Assembly (NCBI GenBank): GCA_012845835.1 | Contig: JABAKD010000005.1 | Location: 6,762,655 to 6,826,654, forward strand | DNA length: 64,000 nt | Direction of reading: 5' to 3' | DNA from: Undaria pinnatifida | Taxonomy: Eukaryota > Sar > Phaeophyceae > Laminariales > Alariaceae | In this document: piece by piece, positions 33,036 through 44,650 of the stretch | Layout: every line of letters begins with the position of its first letter | How positions within the stretch are numbered: position 1 is the stretch's first letter | The notes under the pieces: generated by a model | What the model was told of the DNA's origin: nothing | The model's input: only the letters and a program-made list of their open reading frames with translations | Database searches by the model: none | Position numbers and translations under genes: made by a program

Positions 33036-36000
33036 TTAGAAATCCGCTTCCAGCGTAAACGCTTGGTCTGCAGAGTCGACCCCAACCCCGGACTTGCTGT
33101 ACTCCCCTACACGCTTTTCGAAGAAGTTAGTTTTGCCCTGAAGGGAAATCATCTCCATCCAGTCGAAAGGGTTTGCCGAGTTGTATTGCTTCTCGCACCC
33201 AAGCTCCATGAGCAGTCGGTCGGCGCAGAATTCGATATACTGTCTCATGAGAGCGCTGTTCATGCCTATCAACTCCACTGGCAACGCGGATGTGATGAAT
33301 TCCTGAAAGTCGGAAGGTGGAAAACGTGGGAGCGCATGAGAAAATGGGAGAGGGGTCAGTACTTTGGTCCATGACTGTCACGACCCGTATATCAAAAGAT
33401 CTACGTACAGTCGTATATCCATTCCATAAATATTGAAATGACGTACAAAATCGTCCCAAAGGTTGAAAAATGACGATTAATTACCTTCTCGATCTCCACC
33501 GCATCGCAGATGATGTCGATTACCCGGCCCGGCGGCAGCTTGTTCACCAGTTTTCGGTAGAGCAGGCAAGCGAAGTCAGTGTGCAAGCCCTCGTCGCGGC
33601 TGATGAGCTCGTTGCTGAAGCACAGCCCCGGCATTAGCCCCCTCTTCTTGAGCCAAAAGACGGCGCAGAAGCTTCCCGAAAAAAAGATACCCTAAGGGAA
33701 AAAGAGGGGAGAAAAATTCCAGAGGGACGAGAGGGCAATAGGTGCGATTAGAAAGGACATGATCAGAACGGCGAAGCCAAAGACGGTTGTGTTGGGGATG
33801 TCGACCAAAATCGCGACAAAAATGTGGTGAGGCAACACCACCAATGCCAACAAAACCCCAGTTTTCTCACCATTAGTCTTTCAACAGAAGGGCGGTCAAT
33901 AAATACAAGATCTGCGATTATTATGATAACATCATCAGGAGGGGTGAGTGAAGGCCCTCAAGAAATACGAGCAAAACCAAACCACAGCAGCGGCGACATA
34001 TCTAAAGCATCAATAGCTGTCGCAAGGAGCTCACGTAGCAGGATATTTAAAATGTTTAACATTGCGTTGGTCGTTTGCTGGCAATCCACGCAATTCCAAA
34101 GAGTTCATTTTTCGGGGCTTTCAGAAAATAAAAATCGCATTCGCTCGAGTTTACCCAATAAAAATATTACAAGGAGGTTAACCGTGAGTTTCAACACAAC
34201 GAAATGACATAGCCAAGGTACATGATTTCTTTTGACCTAATGACAGCTTGCTCGCGTTAAAAATTAGGCCTGCTGCCTGTAACCTGTAATGCTGCGCCAA
34301 AAAAGCATTACACACACGCTCGATTCTTTTTCCAATTGCCACGTCATCTTCTCATTGACCTCCCTCCTCGAATTTCTTTCATCTCACCTCAACAGCCGCA
34401 AAGGCGACGATTCGTTCCGCGAAGCTCGATAGCTCGGGGTTGCACCAGCGCAAAGCCCATCGCGCCTTCCGCCGTACGCACGGCACCGTCTCCATTGCGT
34501 TGAACAGGTGGGTCTTCTCCGACGCCTCCTTGACGTAAGTGTCAATCAGAAGGCTGTACACCTCGCTGTGGATGTTCTCGATCGCGATCTGGAAGCCGTA
34601 GAAACACCGGGCCTCGGACAGCTGGATCTCGCTACTGAAGTTGCTCGCCAAGTTCTGAGATTGTTGAGGAGGAGGGGGGCGCGTAGGGGGGCAGGAGGTG
34701 CGGTAAGATCGACTGCTCTCTCGACTGTGATGGCGGAGGAAGGGGCGAGGTAGGGTCGGGTTGACAGGCTCCATCCAGCCCGTCAGGAAAAGCAACATCA
34801 TCCCTACAGCAGCAGTCCCCACACATGACTTACGCACAGCCCACCCAAAAACGGCTCCCACGATTGACTCGCCACAATAATTGTAGGAAGCACGCTCACT
34901 GTTGATACGTCAAGAACAGACGAGCGGCGGCGTGCAGAAAAAAACAGCAAGTACAAGAGCACGAAAATGTACCTCGTTAACGATGCCGTCGCTCGCCGCG
35001 AAGAAAGCCAAGACGTGCTTCACGAAGTGTCGCTCGTCGTCGGTTAGGCTTTCCCAGTCCTTGTAGTCGTGTGCGAGGTCCAGCTCCTCGGCCGTCCAGA
35101 AGCTAGCTTCCGCCTTCTTGTACATTTGCCACACCTAAAATCGGCACAGAAACAAATCGAACACGTGGAAAATAGGCAGGGAAGAAAACAAACGTGTGTG
35201 AGGTGAAAGAGACAACATTGCACCAACATTGGTTTACTAACTGTAGGATTGGTCGGTTGTTGTTCAGGTACGCGTTTGACGTCAACACCCCGTGCGAGTT
35301 CATCAAGACAGAGGACAATCAACCAAATACAGCTGCTGTTTATTCTCATCTCAGATATCGACTACAGCAGCAGTACTTCTTTCTTGTTTTTGTTTAACTG
35401 TTGTCTCGTAGAAAGCGGTGCCCCCACAAAAAAAGGCACGCTGTCTTCAGCGAGCGAGACTGCCGTGCGCCGTACCGAGCTGTACGTGACGCTCCAGTTA
35501 CACCCCTTCAGAGCAAAGAGCACTACGAAGACGGCACGACCTGCATAAAATCTAATTCAAATGTCCAATTTCGAAAATGCGTGCGCTCGTGCTTTTCCGA
35601 ACACGTACATGCGCTCGTGCTTTGTCGAAAACGTACGAAAACAGACAAAAACGAAAGCGCGAGTGCTGGGCCACGCGCCGTCATGGCCGCAATCGACACA
35701 TTGGATTTCGTCAAGATCGATAATCGCCAACCATCAAACAACCAAACGCAATGCCGAGGCATCATTAGACGACCCGCAGATTAAAAATAAAATGAAAATC
35801 GAGCCCGGTTTGTCGGTTATCCTCGATCCTGTTACGTACAACCGTAGGCAGCATCCTGCGTCAGCACCACATCTTACTGAGAATGTGAAGGGCAACAGCA
35901 GCAGTTTACCACTCGGCCAGCGCTGCTGTGGCATTGCGCATTCGACCGCCCACGCCACACAACGCAAGCTACTGTACGAGTACTATTAATAGCAGAAGAG

Positions 36001-36805
36001 ACGCCACGCAAGATCGAAAAACAGGATAACTGCTGGTACTTGTAAGTATTGTACTGTTTTTAATGTGGACTCTCCATAGCTACTATCTCAAGAAATTCAA
36101 AAACCCTCAAAAGAAAATAAAGCGACTACACCAGCACCCTCATCCCGTCCGCGTCATACCTCATCATCCTGGATCGGGAAAAGCACGAAGCGCCCAGGGT
36201 TCTCGATCAGCATCGGCTCGGGCTTGAGGCTCCCGTCGATTTCTCTCCGTCGCATGTCAGAGACCTCTAAACACCCCTTGAACTCGTTCTCCTCGCCCTC
36301 TGCCGTCTGGGGTGGAGAGGATTTTGTATGGAAAGGCAAAATTGAGCAATTCTTTACCAGGTAGTAACTGATGGTAAAAGGGGCAGATTCAAAAAAGAGG
36401 CACACGCTGGAGAGGGAAAGGGGCACACGCTGCCACCAGTGTATAGGGATAAATGAGCGCTGAGGGTAAGTCTATAGATGGGGCGGAGGGACGCGCCACA
36501 TGTGGGGGTCAAAACGCGGAGAGAGAGCTAGCGTCGTTGCCAAAGCTTCGCCGCTGCGGGTGCTGTGGACTGCTGGTGCTACAGCTGCTGTGAGCCGAGC
36601 ATTCAAAAATACAATTTGAAAGGACTCAGAAAACATCTCAGCCGTTGGGGGATGGGATCGAATCGCACAGCCACGTCAGGACGCGCGTACTACTCCAGGC
36701 ACCAGGACTCACCAGCGCCATTTTCTTGAGTCCTTCCAGGCCTTCCTCCGAGAAGGATCCCGTGCGGTTCAGCAAGTCGCTCTCCTTCAGCGCAGACGTA
36801 GGCAT
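33036..36805 (-). CDS. RNR2: ribonucleoside-diphosphate reductase small subunit (class I R2), six exons
   Basis: It makes the R2 subunit of cytosolic class I ribonucleotide reductase, which holds the diiron-tyrosyl radical used by R1 to form deoxyribonucleotides. Exons: 36713-36805, 36160-36306, 34973-35134, 34388-34654, 33485-33691, 33036-33302; all introns are GT-AG and phase 0. The joined frame has 380 codons, normal for eukaryotic R2. Motifs in order: [11 protein letters not shown] (about 66-76), [67 protein letters not shown], and the R1-binding tail FTLEADF. Expected ligands are all present: D129, E160, H163, E223, E257, H260, with radical Tyr167. The start ATG at 36805 opens a short N-terminal extension that ends in KKMAL. 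Intron 1 holds a TACCAGGTA site and intron 4 a foldback-terminus-like remnant. It looks intact. Confidence 0.97.
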
Positions 36806-39800
36806 GCTTGAGCTGGAGGTGTTTGCTTCGAACCGGTGTCCGAGGTTTGAAATATCTGCTCGATTTTTTTAAATGAGGCAACGCAAAGTTCAGTTTTCGT
36901 CAAAACCGACCGACCGCATCAGAGCGACACACCGGCGGGCTCTGTGGACACGCGCGCGTTTCGGACAGACCACTAGACAGCACACTGAGGACACCCTCAT
37001 AACCACGGGTTTAGAAAAACTAGGCGGGACACGGCTTGTAGCATCCCCGAGAGCGAGTGCTACACAACGGCTGACCAAAGAGCATCCCCCTCGTACACGC
37101 GGACAAGTCGACCTACACAAAAGGGGTCACGCAGACACCAAGCACAAGCGTCCCACCTTGCGTCTCTTGGCCGCAAGAGTGCTTGGTAGGTAGATGTAGG
37201 GTTGGATGTCCTGTTGGCTGTGCGGTGGTGGGTGCTGGGTGGGTGTAATGGGGTGGTGGTGAGTTGGGAGCGTGGCGCGTGTTGTGGGAGCTGGGGGGCA
37301 AATTTGCTCGACGATTTTCGAAAGGGGAGTTCAACCACACATTGACGTTTTTCCAGCCGTTTTTATTTTTTTTGAATTTGAAAACATAGTCTAGACTAAT
37401 AAATGAATTACGCCGCATTTTTCCGCACGGTCGTACGACGTACTCGTATCTTTATCCGTATCTTGTTGGCCTTTGGCTACCACTGACACATACATGATGA
37501 TGATGACTTTTTGCTTGCCGCCATATTGCCTGCAGGCTGCAGGTCGGCGGCGGCGGCGCGAAGCATATATTGTAGCAGCAGTGGGGGTATACCTGATCCC
37601 TCTCAAAGCTGTAACACCAGGGCATACACATGCACCAAACAGTAGCTACAGCAGTACCCACAGAACGTCGACGTGAAAAGCATGATGAAGAATCATACCT
37701 CTTTGGGCTAAACTATAAGGATCATTTTGTGAAAACAATAATATCTAAACGATTTCTATATAGCCGTCCAAATTGGTATTCACAGAGAGGCCGACTCATG
37801 AGCGAAGTCCAAACCACAGGGGCAGAACTCATCACCACTTTCTCACCCGGTTTGAATCCGATGGGGACGAAAATTAGCATATATACTGCTCTGGCATATC
37901 TGGAAGGATCGTCTACAAGTACTTTCTTGAAACCGATTAGGGTTCACCGCTTATCCGGGCCGGCGCAGGCGACTTTTACCTTTTTAGGACCTAGCGGTGA
38001 ATGAACAACCGAAACTCACTAATCCCGATATTATGTGGAAGTATCGAGTAACATGCCTACGATCCATCGCAATTGGTAAGGTGTCAGAGATCATTTTTAT
38101 GAAGATGTGTTTGTACCACATATTATACGACGAGTACAAAATTTGTGCGATTTTTCGCTCAAATCGGACTGAAGCCGCATTGGGGAAACGCGCACCAAAG
38201 GAAAGGTGAACTAATTTGGGAATGATTGTGTCATCTTGGACTGATCATTTTAACCATTTGTTACACGAGTACGAGTACGGAAGAGACCGATGGGCAGTTA
38301 GGGGGTGCACCGAGCTACGTCGTATTATTAGACAGACTCACAGCCAATAATGTGGTACTGTAAATAATGTCCAGGATAAGAAAGACGACTTGGGGTTGAG
38401 GCATGTTTTTGCTTTAAATCACCCGAGACTCGACAACATGAATGATATTATGTCCAAAAAACAACCACCAATCAAGCGAACAACAAGCAAGCAAATGAAC
38501 GGGCACCACAGACACAAAGCAACGGTTGGTATCATCGAGCAAGCACTTGGACTAACTTACCATGCAACAGATACAGCAATCCAGCTAATTGCAGTTCGTT
38601 CGTGGGTCGCTCCTGTTTTATATTGCGTGTTGCACTCCGTTGGTGGCAACGGTAAGAATGCTCTCAATGTGCACAAGGTGGTGCTGACCTTCGGCTCAAT
38701 CGGCGGCTCAATCGGCGCTGCTCCCCTCACGTTTGCTGATGCCATGGACCAGGTAACACAGGTAACAACGAACGAGATTGTCGACACTAACCCACTGCCG
38801 TTACCATCGCGTATGACTGTCGACACACCAAGAATACGCCAACAGCCGCGACGAACGATTTCGTCGTCCTTCCTCGATCCTAACAAAGCCAACCCAAACC
38901 GCCACCCTATCATTCATCCAACGACCGCGCCCCTGCCTGTGCTCGTCCGAAAGTGGGGTTGCCTATCCCCGCCGGATACTGCTACCATCGAGGCACAACA
39001 CGGGAAGGAGACGGGAAACAGAGAGACTGCCCCGTCCCAAAACCCGAAAAACATCCGTAAGACGGTAGCGGGGACCCTATAGTAATGGCTAGATACGAAA
39101 TCAAAGAGCAAATCGGATGCGCCACTCACACGGTAGACGGTTGTCCGACCAGTCTTTTGAACGGTCCCGACGCCAGGAAAAATGCCGGTAACGAAATCCG
39201 GGAGTCGCGTGATTTTGGCGCCGTGAATTTGAACATTTCTGGTCTTCTTAAGCTTCATCGTTCTTACAAATTCCAAGACTAAATAAAACACAAAACACGA
39301 CCGGCTCGCTTTGCACGCGAAATCCTCACGTTTGCGGGCGAGTTTGACAGTGAGCGCTCGCGCTCAGTGCGAAGCGACATCGGTTTCAAACGCGAACTAT
39401 CTGGAAGCTACCTATCATACATGGCTCCTGCGACTAGATGCACAGGCTCCGCGTTTCGCCCTAAAACGGACGCGAGCGTGCGAAAAAACGGCGGCCACGA
39501 CAAGTCTTTCTCTACACCGTACGTAGCAAATACGAATAGCAATATACACCTATCCCAACAGCAACCGGTACTCCCATACCAGGTATCAGATGTTACGCAA
39601 GAAAGGGCAGAGCTGCCCTATGGCAGGGATTTCTTCCGCTTACCCCCCCCCCCCCCCCGGCCCCCCCGCCCCCCTTCGCAAGTTGCGGCGATTCAGGTAG
39701 CGTTAGGGCGTTGCCGAAGGCTCGAAGGCTACGTAAAAAAAAACTCACCCCGCAACATGCAAAACGTCGCAGCGGAGGCAGAACGTCTAAACGTGAAAGT

Positions 39801-39893
39801 TCGGATTTTTTGCGTCGAACGTCGGAACGCAACACGCGCCTAACCCGCGCTTCCCCCTCTCCCCCTTCCTCCCTTCCTCTATGACGACACCGT
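36806..39893. other. intergenic; one long unassigned plus frame
   Basis: A plus frame without ATG at its start runs 38390-39082 (230 codons). Its middle (GSIGGSIGAAPLTFADAMD) is also open on the other strand, and no domain is recognised. Low-complexity GGTGG stretches lie at 37200-37280. A TACCAGGTA site lies at 39577-39585. The left edge is the promoter side of the reductase gene. Confidence 0.35.
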
Positions 39894-40031
39894 CTACCCC
39901 TTAGCCCCCGGAAGCTCGAAGACCTTGATGGTCTTGAACCATCGGCAGTACCCGTAGAAGGACTACCCCTTAGCCCCCGGAAGCTCGAAGACCTTGATGG
40001 TCTTGAACCATCGGCAGTACCCGTAGAAGGA
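39894..40031. repeat. 69-base tandem duplication at a gene 3' end
   Basis: The unit 39894-39962 is repeated at 39963-40031 with no visible difference. It spans the last 22 codons and the stop of the minus-strand membrane protein gene. The extra copy therefore lies just downstream of the stop, in frame length (23 codons). Confidence 0.95.
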
Positions 40032-41901
40032 CGCCAGTACCGCAAACGACAGGCACCCCACCGTATTCAGCACGGTGTGACTATCCGGCTCCACCACTTG
40101 CGCCCTGAACAGAGCGATCGCTTGTAAGCCGTAGGCGATGCAGAAGGCCTCGCAGATGGCGCGCCGGATGCGCCCGTCCCCTACTCCCCGCACCTGAAAA
40201 ACGACCCAGCCCTGGTCACAAGGGCAATTTTTTCACCACAAGGGCACAGAAAGCGAAACATTGCACACGGTAAGCGTAAGTAAAACAAAAACATTTACCG
40301 CAAGGCCAAGGGCAAGGGAATGGAAAACAAAACGGCAAGTGCAAGTAAAACGTACCAGGAAAATCTTACCATAATTCCACGCAAAGCGAAAAACGACACG
40401 GAAAAAAGTGCTACAAGGCCACGGAAAGTGAGCAACAAAAACGGCAAGGGTAAGAAAATGAGCGAGAACTCCGAAGGCTGGATGAGGACATCAACCCCGC
40501 TCCGAGCGCAGTAGTTTTGTATATGTGAAGGTGTGCCGCTCGCTGCCTTAACACCGTGCACATGTGTGTGCTGCAACGATGACAGCATACGGCAGTAGCT
40601 CCAACCTAGACTCATATTTTCCACAATCTTTATGTTCATAGAAATGCAAATTTCCTTACGCAACCGTCCTAGGCATGGTGTGTGAGCGGAGCAGCATCAA
40701 ACCAACACACTGTAAATTATACTCATAACACAGCACTGGTTTGATCTTAGGATTCAATTATTATACTCATAACACAGCACTGGTTCGATCTTAGGATTCG
40801 GGGAGTTGCGCATAATGATAGGCGTTCGCCAATAAGCATGCCAGCAGTATCGATATTCGCATCGCATGTCGTGTTCCCGGCGATGCACTCCTCTATAACC
40901 AAATACATATCGACAAGGCGATGCTGCTGTGCGCTAGCTACAGGTACCAGATCGACTGTGTTACGGAACAACAATGGATGGCTGTTGCCTACTGCCTTCC
41001 ATCTGAGGTCCCTCTATCTGGCTATCTGGCCATACCGTGAACCAATGAACACATACATTAGCCACAGATCGGCGTCAACTGCGTTACAAGAAGAACACCG
41101 GCCGAGCGGGTCGGCACATACACGATCATTCCTCGATGCAACTCGGAGGGCCAACACACGCCTCGGCGCCGCAAACAGCACTTGGACCGTTATACGTTCG
41201 GAACCTCCTGCACTACTACTGTTCCCCGGTCTTCCGCTACAAAAAAGAGCCAGCTCTAACTCCTACCAGTAGTGGTTTTACCCTGACACGTGTGTGGGCG
41301 TTGTAGCGGAGTTATCAAATACGAGGCGCCGAAGGAGGGCGCACAACAACGCCGCTACGAGGGGATATCATAAAAAAAATAAGGCAGATCGATTACATAG
41401 GCGAAGCACATCCAGCATTTTCGTCAGGACTCCCCGCAAAAAAAGTGTTGACCGTTTTCTGGCGCAAAAATGATCCAACTCTAATTTTTAGTACTTCTAA
41501 ACTTCGGCTAAAAAACGTGCGTGGGAGTTGCAATGGCGTTAGCATATACGAGGCACCACAGAAGGGATCACAATAACGCCGCTACGAGAGAATATTAATA
41601 CTGTGAAAAAAAATCATGGCAGACTACAAAAAAACAATGTGAGACAATACGTAGGTCGTTCTACCACTGGTCCGTTGCAAGTTGCAACGTCGTGTCATAC
41701 CTAAACAAAATCAAGGCAGATTGAGAGCGCAATGACACTAAAACTAAAATTCACTCGATCGCCGTGCACTGGCGAGTCGCGTCTTGCTTTACCTGAGCCA
41801 GCGTCAGTGCGCCGTACATCCTCACAAGCTCATGTTGGAAGTGGTTGTATGCGGACCCAAAGAGTGTTTGTATCAAGGAGTGCGGCATGACGAACGCTAA
41901 C
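39963..41901 (-). CDS. small multi-pass membrane protein, 3' two exons, 5' end not found
   Basis: Exon 41793-41901 (acceptor TTTTCTAG, donor GTAAAG) and terminal exon 39963-40193 (acceptor TTTTTCAG, stop TAG) join in phase 0. The first reads LAFVMPHSLIQTLFGSAYNH then FQHELVRMYGALTLAQ. The second reads VRGVGDGRIRRAICEAFCIA, followed by two hydrophobic stretches (AYGLQAIALFRA and TVGCLSFAVLASFYGYC) and a C-terminal FELPGAKG. The first exon opens with one base of a split codon, so at least one exon lies upstream. A SINE at 42400-42714 lies in that direction. The membrane arrangement is inferred from hydrophobicity. I recognise no named family. The terminal exon end is tandemly duplicated. Confidence 0.62.
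40194..41792. other. long intron with direct duplications
   Basis: A 40-base block (ACTCATAACACAGCACTGGT) is repeated at 40719-40757 and 40763-40801. A block of about 100 bases is repeated in diverged form at 41290-41390 and 41518-41630 (ATACGAGGC, AACGCCGCTACGAG). A GGCAAG/AAGTGCAAGTAAAAC-type repeat lies near 40260-40350. Confidence 0.55.
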
Positions 41902-42399
41902 CTAGAAAACGGAAAACGGGGGGGTAGGACACGAGGAAAAATAACCGGCACAAGAGATGTTGGATCGAAAGAAAGGGATGAAGGAAGGAATGAAGAAAGG
42001 AAGAAAGCGAGTGAGGGAGGGAGGGAGAGGGGGGAGGGAGGGGAGGGAGCGAATCGAACTTCTACTTTCTAACGGCGCCAAGAAAGGGGCTCATTTCCAA
42101 CCTCGTGCCCCACCTCTAGAGCTGTGAGTCGGCAAGACTTTAGTCACCAATTAGGTTTTAGTCAGATTACGAGTTAGTCGTGTCCGGAAGGTGGAGACCA
42201 TCCGACATATTCGGTTTCCATACTTGTAGGGAGGATTGCCTACAGTGGGATGCATGTTTTCCTTTTTGGGCGGCCTCCCCCCGATCCCCGGCCGGGGGAA
42301 ACGTCACCAGGCGACTTGCCGACTAAAAGTCAGATCGTCGACTAGCGGCAACTACCGATCCGATTCGATCCGATTCTAATTCTATTGTAGTTACTCTAA
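41902..42399. other. no exon recognised
   Basis: A purine-rich GGAGGGAGGG stretch lies at 41975-42045. No convincing upstream exon of the membrane protein gene was found here. Confidence 0.35.
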
Positions 42400-42714
42400 T
42401 TTTTTTTTTTTTTTTTTTTTTTCGCACACTTCTACTTTCCAGCTTCTGGACAAGCCGTGGTCACAGGTGTCGTCCCTTCTCCCCCCCGGTTCTTGCCTTC
42501 AATTTTTATCGCGCATAGGGTTCAGCACTCCCATTGCTCGTCGATTTGTCATCGAGTGTTGCTAACTCACGCTCTCGCGCTTTCCGCAAGTCCATTTGTG
42601 CACAAGAAAAAGTCCCAACGAATTTATACGAGTATGCAATCGGCGGGGCTCGAACTCACAAAACTGACCTATACCAGGCTCGAGGTTAACCTGATACGCC
42701 ACCGGGGCGACCGG
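42400..42714 (-). mobile_element. tRNA-derived SINE, near full length
   Basis: Its A tail appears as poly-T at 42400-42422. The body is in reverse and the head is CGGTCGCCCCGGTGGCGTAT near 42714. The B box, read on the minus strand, is GAGTTCGAGCCCC near 42650. It is very similar to 10825 and 21391. Confidence 0.8.
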
Positions 42715-43098
42715 CTCCATATTAATAGTCGTGGACTCGTGAAATCCTGCCGAACAACAGCTTTACCGATTTTCCATTGTCTCGTGTCACAACCGACGAC
42801 CGGAATCTTCGAGAGGGAAATCCGAGAAGAATAAGTCCAAACATTAGCATATGTATTGAGCATTAATAACAATATAGTTCTTCAAAGACTCTTGAGCTCG
42901 AACTATTTTGGGACGCACAAACAAAGCAAGGCAATTTATTTTTGGGTTGGTTTAGGTTGATTTGGGTCCGGTCGGGTTTATCTGTTATTTAGTCGGGTTG
43001 GTTTGGGGTTGGGGTTGGGTTGACGACAGCTACGATTACAAATATCCAAGCATCCACCAGCGCGACTTCCTAGCGTGAGCACAAAAGCAGTGTCTGTA

Positions 43099-43313
43099 TT
43101 TTTTTTTATTTTTTTTTATTTTTAGCACACTTTCACTTTCCAGCTTCTGGACAAGCCGTGGTCACAGGTGTCATCCCTTCTCCTCCCCGGTTCTTGCCTT
43201 CAATTTTTATCGCGCATAGGGTTCAGCAGTCCCACTGCTCGTCGATTGTTCATCGAATGTTGCTAACTCACGCTCTCGCGCTTTCCGCAAGTCAATTTGT
43301 CCACAAGAAAAAA
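43099..43313 (-). mobile_element. SINE copy lacking its head
   Basis: It matches the tail and body of 42400-42714 almost exactly (ACAAGCCGTGGTCACAGGTG, GCTCTCGCGCTTTCCGCAAG) and stops at CCACAAGAAAAA. The tRNA-like part is absent, as expected of 5' truncation. Confidence 0.75.
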
Positions 43314-43984
43314 TATATAGTGCTGGCCACCTGATAATGATGTGCAGCAAAAAAATGGACGTCGATCAATCAGAAACGGCCACAGAAAGAAGAAAACTCA
43401 GGGACACCAATAAAGAAACTTATAAGATTTTTATTGGGCAAGTCTCATCCTTTAGGGAAAAACATCAAAATAATTACGATTACAGCATTGGCCACTGGAA
43501 GCAGTCCGGGTCGCCCGGGTAGGGGGCGTATGAAAAGTGCAGTGTAACGAGCTACGACATGTATGAGACACGCGTGCAGCCTGACGATGGTCGTCCTGCT
43601 GCTGTTTCATCCTCTTCGTTTGTAGAAAGCACTTCTGTTTTAATTTTTTGGTCGATATTAGGATATGAATGGATATGAAGATATTGATGAACCCCCAAAG
43701 GTTAATAGTGAATACTTGAAATGAATATTTTGAAAAAAATTGTAAGTCGTCGTCGCTCGATTCCGCTCCTTCGACTGCTGTCGCGCAAAACCGCTGGTAT
43801 TCTGACCCGAAAGTTGCGTTGCATCATCGTAACAGCGTAACAGCTGCTAATAACTAATCGAAGAGAATAAAGAATTGTTATTAACAATATAATAGATGAG
43901 ATGAGCAAAAAAAACAAAAATCAAATAAAATGAATGTCGTCCTGGTTACTAGTAGGGTGTGTGTTGCCTTCACATTAAACCGTT
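43314..43984. other. no gene recognised
   Basis: A plus frame at 43337-43522 (61 codons, Lys/Thr-rich) directly follows the SINE. No supporting evidence was seen. Confidence 0.3.
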
Positions 43985-44190
43985 CTTCTATTCGACATAA
44001 TCTGATTCAGTACACCCAGAGTCCGTGCTGATTTTTCATCCTATAATCAATAATAGAGAAATACAAATTCTGTGGTCACACACTGTGAAACCAAACAGTC
44101 GCAATTCATCAAGGTAAAGCAAGTGAAGTGCTAGCGTACCGGGTACGATAACACAACTAAACAAGCCAGTCCATGAAAAAAAGACCACAA
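43985..44190 (-). repeat. dispersed repeat D, copy 2
   Basis: On the minus strand it shares TCGTACCCGGTACGCTAGC, GAATTGCGACTGTTTGGTTT, GTGACCACAGAATTTGTAT and CTCTGGGTGTA with 59340-59530. A shorter match lies at 26165-26235. Confidence 0.7.
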
Positions 44191-44317
44191 AAGGAAGAAT
44201 AAAAGAAAAAAGGGATAGGCCTGATGCTCGGGTTGTTAGTGCTGTCGAGTCATGATGGAACATGCGGTGGACGTCGATCGCTACTGCTCCGAAGTGTCTA
44301 TCTGCTGCATTATACTA

Positions 44318-44650
44318 GGACACACAACCCGTAATACGCGCGATCGGAGTATCACACACAGCATATTTACAAGCTGTGTGTGATACTCCGATCGCGCGTA
44401 TTACTGGGTGTGTGTCCTCATTAAGCATATAGGTCGGCGACTCCCCTTGGATTTACAGTGTAGCTTGTACCAGGGTCAACAGGGTGATGTTAGTCAGTCT
44501 GCGCGCGGAAACTATAAAACCCGTTTTTGAGGGGGACAAAATCTGACAGCAGCTAGCTGTGGAAGGGAATGCATCAGTTTATCAAGCGACAACCAGTGAG
44601 CAGAGGGCGGAGTGTTCGAAGGGGTGGGGGGGGGGGAGGGGATTTCCAAC
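44318..44650. mobile_element. foldback family fragment with a head-to-head junction
   Basis: The bases 44320-44365 are the inverse of about 44376-44424 (GGACACACAACCCGTAATAC against GTATTACTGGGTGTGTGTCC). They form a near-perfect hairpin with a loop of about ten bases. The left arm continues to the poly-G run near 44630. It resembles the junction of two copies seen at 13181-13191. Confidence 0.7.

Noticed and set aside
38390-39082. Plus frame of 230 codons as a gene
   Set aside because: It starts without ATG, parts are open on the other strand as well, composition is repetitive in places, and no domain or splice support is seen.
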